From Bacteroidales bacterium UBA4284 (GTDB lineage Bacteria; Bacteroidota; Bacteroidia; Bacteroidales; UBA932): a DNA stretch of 7,811 nucleotides. Each line of letters starts with the position of its first letter. Position 1 is the first letter of the stretch. The notes beneath the pieces were generated by a model that saw only the letters and a list, made by a program, of their open reading frames with translations, made no database searches and was not told where the DNA came from. Where the stretch lies: assembly GCA_002395925.1 (NCBI GenBank), contig DGVM01000094.1:1-7811 (forward strand), read 5' to 3'. The translations under genes and the position numbers were made by a program. Of the stretch, positions 1-6,597 are shown piece after piece.

Positions 1-679
<679 letters not shown>

Positions 680-680
<1 letters not shown>

Positions 681-934
681 TGACCAAAGAACTGACGCTC
701 ACGATCCTGACCCCTTCGGGCACCGTTTTCGGCGGCCCTGTGGACGCCGTGTTCCTGCCAGGAACCGCCGGCCCCTTCGAGGTGCTCCCGGGGCATGCCC
801 CCATCATCTCGTCGCTGGAGAAAGGCCGGATAGTGTGGCGCAGCGCATCTTCGCAGCAGAGCCTTAATGTGAGCGGCGGAGCAATCATTCTGGAGAACAA
901 CACCCTTACCGTATGCGCTCAGCCCGAAAAATAA
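680..934 (+). CDS. atpC: ATP synthase F1 subunit epsilon (short form)
   Basis: Subunit epsilon sits on the foot of gamma and links the F1 central stalk to the c-ring. The 84-residue product contains only the N-terminal beta-sandwich domain. Recognisable elements are the opening LTLTILTPSGTVFGG strand, the conserved PGTAGPFEVLPGHAPIISSL segment at about residues 28-47, and the closing strands NVSGGAIILENNTLTVCA. Enterobacterial epsilon is about 139 residues and adds a two-helix C-terminal domain that can insert into F1 and inhibit ATP hydrolysis. That domain is absent here, because the stop falls right after the sandwich. Short epsilon is, as far as I recall, usual in Bacteroidota, so this is probably not a truncation. 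The start overlaps the atpD stop by one base and the stop overlaps the preferred atpB start in the same way. Confidence 0.96.
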
Positions 935-1977
935 TGCGTTTGGCGGTATTGTTGCCGTTGCTCCTTCTGATTTCCGCCTCCGCCCCTCCTGTCCAGGAGC
1001 AGGAAGCGGGAGATCTCGACATGGAGCAGTTCATATTCGGGCACATTTCCGATGCATACGAGTGGCATATCCTTACCTTCAAAGGCAAGGAAGTGGCGAT
1101 ACCCCTGCCCTGCATCGTCTTCAACGAAGGCCTTCAGCTGTTCAGCAGTGAAAAGCTTGCGCATGGAGCCACTTACAAAGGTCTTAGGATAGCGGCGAAA
1201 GGGGAGCCTCACGAGGGCAAGATAGTTCGGACCTCCGACGGCTCGCGTCCGCTGGACATCTCCATCACCAAGAATGTCTTCGCCTTGATTGTGGACAGCA
1301 TATTGCTGGTAGTGCTGATTCTGCTCTGCGCCCGCTGGTACCGCAAGCACGACGTGTGCCGCGAAGCCCCTACAGGGATAGCCGGCCTGCTGGAACCGGT
1401 AATCGTGATGATAGAACAGGACGTCATTAAAGACACGGTGGGGCCGGAATACCGCAAGTATTCTCCCTACCTGCTCACGGCGTTCTTCTTCATTCTGATA
1501 AACAACCTCATGGGCATAGTGCCGTTTTTCCCGGGAGGCGCGAACGTGACGGGAAACATAGCAGTCACGCTGGTGCTGGCGCTGTTTACCTTCGCGGTTG
1601 TGAACATTTTCGGCAACAAGCACTATTGGAAAGAGATATTATGGCCCGACGTCCCGCTTTTCCTCAAGGCCATTCCCATTATGCCGGTCATAGAGATCAT
1701 AGGCATGTTCACCAAGCCTTTCTCGCTGATGATAAGGCTTTTTGCTAATATGCTGGCCGGCCATATCATGATACTCAGCACGGTCGCGCTGATTTTCCTC
1801 ACTGCAAAGATGGGCCCCGTGCTCAACGGCTCCCTGAGTTTTGTCGCCGTACTTTTCGGCATATTCCTCGACTGCCTGGAACTCCTTGTGGCATTCATCC
1901 AGGCCTATGTATTTACCATGCTGTCGTCGGTCTTCATAGGCCTGGCGCATCAGCATCCTGAAACAGAAACCCATTAA
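934..1977 (+). CDS. atpB: ATP synthase Fo subunit a, with signal peptide and periplasmic N-terminal domain
   Basis: Subunit a forms the two proton half-channels next to the c-ring. I chose the ATG at 934 (347 aa) because it makes a TAATG junction with atpC identical to the D/C junction. An in-frame ATG at 913 would add seven residues (MRSARKI). The protein begins with a signal-peptide-like stretch (MRLAVLLPLLLLISASA), then about 95 non-membrane residues including HISDAYEWHI, then a first membrane helix at about residues 115-134. The conserved core follows. SLMIRLFANMLAGH contains the essential Arg (R268, codon 1735-1737), equivalent to E. coli aArg210. ELLVAFIQAYVFTML carries the Gln of the last helix, matching E. 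coli aGln252. At about 350 residues it is longer than the E. coli protein (271) because of the N-terminal domain, which I recall as typical of Bacteroidota. It lies directly between atpC and atpE. Confidence 0.96.
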   Translation: MRLAVLLPLLLLISASAPPVQEQEAGDLDMEQFIFGHISDAYEWHILTFKGKEVAIPLPCIVFNEGLQLFSSEKLAHGATYKGLRIAAKGEPHEGKIVRTSDGSRPLDISITKNVFALIVDSILLVVLILLCARWYRKHDVCREAPTGIAGLLEPVIVMIEQDVIKDTVGPEYRKYSPYLLTAFFFILINNLMGIVPFFPGGANVTGNIAVTLVLALFTFAVVNIFGNKHYWKEILWPDVPLFLKAIPIMPVIEIIGMFTKPFSLMIRLFANMLAGHIMILSTVALIFLTAKMGPVLNGSLSFVAVLFGIFLDCLELLVAFIQAYVFTMLSSVFIGLAHQHPETETH

Positions 1978-1988
1978 AAATCAATATT

Positions 1989-2234
1989 ATGATAGGAACA
2001 CTTCTTCAAGCGGCAGCACTTGCCAAGGTGGGCGGCGCAATCGGCGCTGGAATAGTCGCAATCGCGGCTGCAATCGGTATCGGCAAACTGGCCCAGTCCA
2101 CCATGGAAGCCAGCGCCCGCCAGCCCGAGATCGCCGGTGGCCTGCGTACCACCGCCATCATTATCGGCGCTCTCATAGAAGGCGTCTGCCTCTTCGGCGT
2201 AATCGTCTGCCTGCTCGCAGTTCTCCGCGGATAA
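1989..2234 (+). CDS. atpE: ATP synthase Fo subunit c (c-ring proteolipid)
   Basis: This 81-residue hairpin of two membrane helices assembles into the rotating c-ring that carries protons past subunit a. Helix 1 spans about residues 12-33 and is Gly/Ala-rich. The polar loop has the invariant ARQPE (R44-Q45-P46), which contacts gamma and epsilon. Helix 2 spans about residues 53-78 and holds the proton-binding carboxylate Glu64 in GALIEGV. Aligned on the RQP loop with the Na+-type c subunit of Ilyobacter tartaricus, the positions of its Na+ ligands Gln32 and Ser66 are Ile31 and Gly65 here. The ring is therefore inferred to use protons. The gene starts 11 bp after atpB behind an A/T-rich gap with no clear Shine-Dalgarno, as is common in Bacteroidota, and atpF follows after 3 bp. 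Confidence 0.97.
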   Translation: MIGTLLQAAALAKVGGAIGAGIVAIAAAIGIGKLAQSTMEASARQPEIAGGLRTTAIIIGALIEGVCLFGVIVCLLAVLRG

Positions 2235-2237
2235 GCC

Positions 2238-2741
2238 ATGTCGCTGATCACTCCCGATATAGGATTGCTCTTCTGGATGGTCGTCATCTTCGGCGCGGTG
2301 TTCTTTCTCCTCGCCAAGTTCGGCTTTCCCGTCATTACGCGTGCGGTGCAGAAGCGTACCGACCATATCCGGGAATCCCTTGCCGCAGCAGAGCAGGCAC
2401 GCCTGAGCCTGGAGCAGTTTGCAGCAGAGCAGCAGAAGATTATCGACCGCACCAGACAGGAACAGGGCAAAATGCTGCAGGAGGCTTCCAGGGCCCGTGA
2501 GGAGATTATCGCGCAAGCCAAGCAGGAGGCGGCCGAGCAGTCGGCCAAGATTCTGAAGTCCGCCCGCGAAGAGATTGCAGCAGAAAAGGAATCCGCCCTC
2601 TTGGAAATCAGGTCCGAGGTATCGGCCCTTTCCGTAGCGGTGGCAGAAAAAATCATCCGCAAGGAACTCGAACCCGCAGCGGAGCAGCAGGAACTGCTTG
2701 ACCGGCTCCTGGACGAAGCTTCGCGCGCACCGATGAATTAA
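2238..2741 (+). CDS. atpF: ATP synthase Fo subunit b (peripheral stalk)
   Basis: Subunit b anchors the peripheral stalk in the membrane and, as a dimer, holds F1 static against rotation through delta. The 167-residue product has one N-terminal membrane helix (about residues 8-27, LLFWMVVIFGAVFFLLAKFG). A charged turn (KFGFPVITRAVQKR) leads into a long, uninterrupted, Ala/Glu/Gln/Lys-rich helix from about residue 38 to 150, as expected for the right-handed coiled coil of b. The final segment, KELEPAAEQQELLDRLLDEA, is the part expected to meet delta. There is a single b gene and no b' paralogue. The gene begins 3 bp after atpE and ends 4 bp before atpH. Individual residues are poorly conserved in this family, so the call rests on architecture plus position in the operon. 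Confidence 0.95.
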   Translation: MSLITPDIGLLFWMVVIFGAVFFLLAKFGFPVITRAVQKRTDHIRESLAAAEQARLSLEQFAAEQQKIIDRTRQEQGKMLQEASRAREEIIAQAKQEAAEQSAKILKSAREEIAAEKESALLEIRSEVSALSVAVAEKIIRKELEPAAEQQELLDRLLDEASRAPMN

Positions 2742-2745
2742 AAAG

Positions 2746-3222
2746 ATGAATACCGGAGCCATCACCAAACGTTACGCAAAGGCCCTGCTCCTGCTTACCC
2801 AGGAGTCGGGGCGTGGGGAGCAGGTATGCTACCAGGTGAGGGAGATGCTCCGGAATGCCGGTAGTTTGCCGTCCAAGCTCGAACCGGACCTGGAGCGGTT
2901 CGTAGGCTTCCTGATCCAGAAAGGGCGTCAAGACTATCTGCGCCGCATTTTGCGGGCCTTCGTGGACCTGTACTGCGACTCTGTGGGGCTGAGGCATGTT
3001 ATCCTTACCTCCGCTGTCGAATACAGCCACCTGGAAGAGCGGGTCAAGGCCGAAATGCAGCAGCGTCTCGGCTGCCGCATCCTCCTGGAGACGGAAGTCG
3101 ATCCTTCCCTGATTGGAGGCTTCCGCATCGAGGTTGACGGCAAGATGCTCGATGCGTCGGTGCTTTGTGAACTGCAGGTACTCAGGCGCGATTTCATACA
3201 GAAAAGTAATCGAATAGTATGA
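2746..3222 (+). CDS. atpH: ATP synthase F1 subunit delta (short)
   Basis: Subunit delta (OSCP type) caps F1 and joins the alpha N-termini to the tip of subunit b. The N-terminal helix [13 protein letters not shown] (about residues 5-17) matches the family opening. The C-terminal signature [20 protein letters not shown] lies at residues 119-138 and is followed by a terminal basic helix ([11 protein letters not shown]). At 158 residues it is about 20 shorter than the usual 175-180. The missing length appears to fall between residues about 38 and 60, in the N-terminal helical bundle. There is no sign of a frameshift, because both conserved ends are in one frame. The start follows the atpF stop by 4 bp and the end overlaps atpA by 4 bp (ATGA). 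Confidence 0.94.
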   Translation: MNTGAITKRYAKALLLLTQESGRGEQVCYQVREMLRNAGSLPSKLEPDLERFVGFLIQKGRQDYLRRILRAFVDLYCDSVGLRHVILTSAVEYSHLEERVKAEMQQRLGCRILLETEVDPSLIGGFRIEVDGKMLDASVLCELQVLRRDFIQKSNRIV

Positions 3223-4805
3223 GCCACAACAACATAAAAGCAAGCGAGGTCTCCGAAATACTCCTCCAGCAGCTGAAGGGGGTGGATACCACCCTCAAAT
3301 ACGAAGAAGTCGGCAGAGTACTCACCGTAAGTGACGGCGTAGCCAGGATTTACGGCCTGAGCGGCGCAGAGGCCGGAGAACTGCTCGAATTCGACAGCGG
3401 CGTGAAGGCGGTTGTGATGAATCTCGAAGAAGACAATGTGGGAGCCGTCCTTCTGGGCAAAACCGACCTTGTCAAGGAAGACATGCGCGTACGCAGGCTG
3501 GGCCGCATCGCCGGCATCGATGTCGGTGACGGCCTTGTGGGACGCGTAGTGGATCCCATAGGCAGGCCGCTTGACGGGTTCGGCCCCGTTCAGGGAGAAA
3601 CCGTGCGCATGCCGCTGGAACGCAAGGCTCCCGGAGTCATTTTCCGCGAGCCCGTGCATGAGCCGCTTCAGACCGGCCTCAAGGCAATAGACTCCATGAT
3701 CCCTATCGGAAGGGGACAGAGGGAGCTCATTATCGGCGACCGGCAGACAGGCAAGACAGCTATTGCCGTCGATACCATCCTCAATCAGCGCAGCGCATAT
3801 CTGTCGGGCAATCCCGTTTACTGCATCTATGTTGCAATCGGCCAGAAAGGCTCGACTGTAGCGTCCCTGGTGCAGACGCTTCGCGAGAAAGGGGCGATGG
3901 ACTATACGATAGTGGTTGCGGCTACCGCTGCCGATCCTGCGGCGATGCAGTACTATGCCCCCTTTGCCGGAGCGGCGATAGGAGAGTACTTCCGCGACAC
4001 AGGCCGTCACGCCCTGGTGGTGTACGACGACCTCAGCAAACAGGCTGTCGCTTATCGCGAGGTTTCCCTTATCCTGCGCCGTCCTTCCGGACGCGAGGCT
4101 TATCCGGGCGACGTGTTCTACCTGCACTCGCGCCTGCTCGAAAGGGCCGCCAAGATCATATCCCAGCAAGAGGTCGCACAGCAGATGAACGATCTGCCCG
4201 AATCGCTGCGCGGCAAGGTCCGCGCCGGCGGTTCCCTTACGGCGCTTCCCATCATCGAAACCCAGGCCGGAGACGTCTCTGCGTACATTCCCACCAATGT
4301 AATATCCATCACTGACGGTCAGATTTATCTCGAGAGTTCCCTTTTCAACGCAGGTTTCCGCCCGGCTGTCAATGTCGGCATCTCCGTTTCCCGTGTAGGC
4401 GGAGCCGCACAGGTAAAGAGCATGAAGAAAGTTGCCGGAACGCTCAAGATAGACCAGGCTCAGTTCAGCGAACTCGAATCGTTCTCCAAGTTCAGCTCGG
4501 ACCTCGACAAGGTTACGGCGATGGCTCTCGACAAGGGGCGCAAGAACAACCGCCTGCTCATTCAGCCACAGTATTCGCCTATGCCGGTGGGCGAGCAGGT
4601 CGCAATACTGTATTGCGGTACTCAGGGCCTGCTTGCCGGAATACGACTCGAAGACGTAGAGGAGTTCCAGAAACTGTTCCTCGACAAGATGAGGGCATCG
4701 CATCCTGACGTGCTGGACGCTTTTGCAGCCGGAGTGGTAACTCCCGAAGCAGAGCAGACAGTCCGCAATACAGCATCAGATATATGTCATCTCTTAGGGA
4801 AGTAA
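3219..4805 (+). CDS. atpA: ATP synthase F1 subunit alpha
   Basis: The alpha subunit carries the non-catalytic nucleotide sites of F1 and supplies the arginine finger to the catalytic beta sites. The 528-residue product is full length. In order it has an N-terminal helix that binds delta, a beta-barrel (about 25-100), and the nucleotide-binding domain with Walker A GDRQTGKT at 173-180 and Walker B within HALVVYDD at 264-271. The alpha/beta family signature [10 protein letters not shown] follows at 382-391, then the arginine finger R392 in [10 protein letters not shown] and the C-terminal helical domain. A segment around residues 315-336 ([20 protein letters not shown]) is longer than in E. coli alpha, and I believe this is common in Bacteroidota. 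The start is coupled to atpH by ATGA, and the last 22 bp overlap the start of atpG. Confidence 0.98.
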   Translation: MSHNNIKASEVSEILLQQLKGVDTTLKYEEVGRVLTVSDGVARIYGLSGAEAGELLEFDSGVKAVVMNLEEDNVGAVLLGKTDLVKEDMRVRRLGRIAGIDVGDGLVGRVVDPIGRPLDGFGPVQGETVRMPLERKAPGVIFREPVHEPLQTGLKAIDSMIPIGRGQRELIIGDRQTGKTAIAVDTILNQRSAYLSGNPVYCIYVAIGQKGSTVASLVQTLREKGAMDYTIVVAATAADPAAMQYYAPFAGAAIGEYFRDTGRHALVVYDDLSKQAVAYREVSLILRRPSGREAYPGDVFYLHSRLLERAAKIISQQEVAQQMNDLPESLRGKVRAGGSLTALPIIETQAGDVSAYIPTNVISITDGQIYLESSLFNAGFRPAVNVGISVSRVGGAAQVKSMKKVAGTLKIDQAQFSELESFSKFSSDLDKVTAMALDKGRKNNRLLIQPQYSPMPVGEQVAILYCGTQGLLAGIRLEDVEEFQKLFLDKMRASHPDVLDAFAAGVVTPEAEQTVRNTASDICHLLGK

Positions 4806-5662
4806 AAGACCGGATAGCCTCTGTCCGCAGTACGCTGAAGATTACTTCGGCGATGAAGCTCGTAGCCTCGTCCAAGCTGCTCAAGACGCAGCGTGCAATC
4901 GAGGCTCTGCGGCCCTATGAAGAGGCTCTGGGACGGATACTGGCTGCTGTGCAGGGAGATTCTTCGGCTTCGCTCAGAATGACAGCCTCCCGGGGAGATT
5001 CTCCGGCGGCGCCGCACATCCTTCTTGCCTTCTCCAGCAACACCTCCATGTGCGGAGCATTCAACGCCAATGCGATCAGTGCAGCCCTTTCTGAAGCAGG
5101 AAGATTGCAGCAGCCCCTCTCGGTCTGGGCATTCGGCCGAAAGATGGCCCAGTCTCTCTCAAAGGCCGGAGTCACCGTAGCCAGGGATTTCTCCCAGCTT
5201 GTCGGGAAACCCGATTTTGACGCCGCGGCTGCAATATCTTCAGAGTTGAGGGAACTGTATGCAGGTGGCAGCATAGGTGGCGCCACGCTGGTGTACAATC
5301 ATTTCGTCAGCACGGGCCGCCAGCAGGTAGTCGTCGAGCCGTTCCTGGGGCAGAGTGAAGTGCCAGCAGCAGATTCTTTGCCGGACGATAGCGATTTGTG
5401 TTCTGCGGCAGATTATATCTTCGAGCCGTCGCGGCCACAGCTGCTGACATCCCTTCTTCCGCAGGTGCTCGACCTCAGGCTGTATGCGGCGTTGCTTGAT
5501 TCCATAGCGGCTGAACATGCCGCACGTATGGTTGCCATGCAGACGGCAACCGACAATGCCCGGGACCTTCTTGACTCCCTTGTCCTCGAATACAACAAGG
5601 GGCGTCAGCAAAAAATAACTGCCGAGATTCTGGACCTTGTAGGTGCCGAAGCTGCGGCATAA
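4784..5662 (+). CDS. atpG: ATP synthase F1 subunit gamma (central stalk), with repeat-derived loop
   Basis: Gamma is the rotating shaft inside the alpha3beta3 ring, and its foot docks on the c-ring. The 292-residue product begins with the canonical helix [20 protein letters not shown] followed by [12 protein letters not shown], which fixes the start at 4784 even though this overlaps atpA by 22 bp. [14 protein letters not shown] at residues 83-96 is the conserved Rossmann-like strand. The C-terminal helix has [17 protein letters not shown] and [20 protein letters not shown], both typical. Residues 57-73 ([17 protein letters not shown]), in the normally variable linker before that strand, are translated from DNA resembling a dispersed genomic repeat; see the separate entry. 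Overall length is normal for the family and the frame stays open, so the gene is expected to be functional. It is the last gene of the operon, and a hairpin terminator follows 16 bp after the stop. Confidence 0.97.
   Translation: MSSLREVKDRIASVRSTLKITSAMKLVASSKLLKTQRAIEALRPYEEALGRILAAVQGDSSASLRMTASRGDSPAAPHILLAFSSNTSMCGAFNANAISAALSEAGRLQQPLSVWAFGRKMAQSLSKAGVTVARDFSQLVGKPDFDAAAAISSELRELYAGGSIGGATLVYNHFVSTGRQQVVVEPFLGQSEVPAADSLPDDSDLCSAADYIFEPSRPQLLTSLLPQVLDLRLYAALLDSIAAEHAARMVAMQTATDNARDLLDSLVLEYNKGRQQKITAEILDLVGAEAAA
4954..5002. repeat. Repeat-like element inside atpG with imperfect hairpin and 10-bp direct repeat
   Basis: The minus strand of 4954-4985 contains GTCATTCTGAGCG followed by AAGCCGAAGAATCTC. 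This closely resembles a short dispersed repeat that I recall from intergenic regions of many unrelated bacterial genomes. The + strand can form an imperfect hairpin: ATTCT (4959-4963) pairs with AGAAT (4976-4980), with a small GC/GC inner pair. The 10-mer GGGAGATTCT occurs at 4954-4963 and again exactly 39 bp (13 codons) later at 4993-5002. A compact palindrome, CTCCCGGGGAG, lies at 4987-4997. In the gamma reading frame the unit gives [10 protein letters not shown], then a second GDS. Only one window was available, so dispersal elsewhere in the genome is inferred, not seen. Confidence 0.6.
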
Positions 5663-5678
5663 GCACTTGGCACCGGTT

Positions 5679-5721
5679 AAAAAAAACTCCGCGGCTCAGT
5701 CAAAGAGTCGCGGAGCTTTTT
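5679..5721. terminator. Bidirectional rho-independent terminator between convergent operons
   Basis: An 11-bp stem pairs 5687-5697 (CTCCGCGGCTC) with 5705-5715 (GAGTCGCGGAG). It contains one G-U wobble and closes a 7-base loop (AGTCAAA). On the + strand it is followed by C and then five T (5717-5721), which can terminate the ATP synthase transcript 16 bp after atpG. On the - strand the stem is followed directly by eight T (complement of 5679-5686), an even stronger stop for the lipoprotein transcript. Its position between two convergent genes supports shared use. Confidence 0.88.
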
Positions 5722-5736
5722 AGTATTGGGCAGATT

Positions 5737-6585
5737 TTACTCTGCAGGCTGGAAGATATCGTCGCCGTAACCGAGGTTACCTGCGGTTACATTGTACTGG
5801 GTCCAGATGATCACATAATTGTAATCCGGATAGAATGAATTGTAAACGAGGTAATCGCTGCTGCTCTGCCAGGTAGCTACGTCGCGGGCCGAGATGGCGC
5901 CGTAATTGCCATAGGACAGTCCGGTCTCCTGATTGGCGACTTTGACTGTGTAGAAGGTATCGCCCTCGGTGTCTTTCTGGGCTTCGCCTACGATCTCGAA
6001 TACACGGTGGTAACCCTTTGCGAAAAGGTCGGGGAAGCGGTAGCGGCCTTCTATCTGGTCGCATTTCTCGAGAGAGGCTGGCACGGGGCCGAGGCCGAGT
6101 TTGGCCATCGTCTCGGACGAGAAAGTACCGCTTGCAAGCTTTGTCCAGCTGAGTCCGGTGAACGAGGTGTTGGCAAGAGAGGATGCGCTTGAGGAGAAAC
6201 CTGCTGCGACTATCTCATTGGTGCCCTGTATTCCGGTCAGGATGGTGGAGAACACCTTTGCATCGTCGAATTCGCTCACTGCCAGTTCGGCCTTGGTGCC
6301 GTTTGACTTGATGTAGTCGGCGACTGCATTTTCGCCTTTTGCGTCAATGTCGGCCTTATAGGAGTCGGCGGGAATGATCATGTAATAAACCTCATCGACT
6401 TTGTTGTTGGCCGCAATCTTGATTGCGACATCGTTGTCGGGGTTGTATTCAGCACCGGGACTGTACTGGTAGATGGCCACGTTGGGCTGTGCGTCGTTGC
6501 CGGGTTCCGTACCTTCCGTGGCTTTGGTACAACCTGCCAGGATGAGAGCTGCTGCTGCAGCAATCAGAGAAATATACTTTTTCAT
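5737..6585 (-). CDS. Surface lipoprotein of unknown function downstream of a SusD-like gene
   Basis: The product is a predicted lipoprotein of 282 residues. It has a signal peptide MKKYISLIAAAAALI followed by the lipobox L-A-G-C, with the acylated Cys at residue 19. The next residues (TKATEGTEPGND) form a flexible, mildly acidic linker, compatible with export to the cell surface but not diagnostic. The rest is rich in predicted beta strands. Residues about 35-130 (for example VDEVYYMIIPADSY and GTNEIVAAGFSSS) resemble an Ig/fibronectin-III-like domain. A second part, from about 170 to the end, is rich in aromatic residues (FPDLFAKGYHRVFEIVG, SFYPDYNYVIIWTQY). I do not recognise a named family. 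By position it takes the place of a SusE/SusF-like accessory glycan-binding protein, which is inference only. It starts 12 bp after the SusD-like stop, with no Shine-Dalgarno visible, so it is probably co-transcribed. Confidence 0.85.
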   Translation of the reverse strand: MKKYISLIAAAAALILAGCTKATEGTEPGNDAQPNVAIYQYSPGAEYNPDNDVAIKIAANNKVDEVYYMIIPADSYKADIDAKGENAVADYIKSNGTKAELAVSEFDDAKVFSTILTGIQGTNEIVAAGFSSSASSLANTSFTGLSWTKLASGTFSSETMAKLGLGPVPASLEKCDQIEGRYRFPDLFAKGYHRVFEIVGEAQKDTEGDTFYTVKVANQETGLSYGNYGAISARDVATWQSSSDYLVYNSFYPDYNYVIIWTQYNVTAGNLGYGDDIFQPAE

Positions 6586-6597
6586 GCTGTTACGGAA

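Noticed and set aside
919..1623. 234-codon minus-strand frame opposite atpB
   Set aside because: It is compositionally skewed (Arg, His, Gln) with no recognisable motif, and it lies fully inside a confident gene.
1989..2234. Possible sodium-type c-ring
   Set aside because: The residues matching the Na+ ligands of Ilyobacter are Ile31 and Gly65, so the side chains needed for Na+ coordination are missing.
2380..2440. Repeated GCAGCAGAGCAG-like blocks in atpF
   Set aside because: These are explained by the Ala/Glu/Gln heptad-like pattern of the b-subunit coiled coil, with no independent repeat structure.
1974..2768. 264-codon minus-strand frame across atpE and atpF
   Set aside because: The low-complexity Leu/Asp/Gly translation comes from the Ala/Glu-rich coding of the opposite strand, and it spans two well-supported genes.
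2934..4703. 589-codon open frame on the minus strand, antisense to atpA and the end of atpH
   Set aside because: It mirrors highly conserved atpA codons in a GC-rich gene. The translation shows no domain, is rich in His, Cys and Arg, and has no independent start context. It is a shadow frame.
6546..6562. GCT/GCA triplet run in the lipoprotein signal peptide, possible phase-variable slippage tract
   Set aside because: It is only a few units of mixed Ala codons in a hydrophobic core, changes of a unit would stay in frame, and poly-Ala is common in signal peptides.
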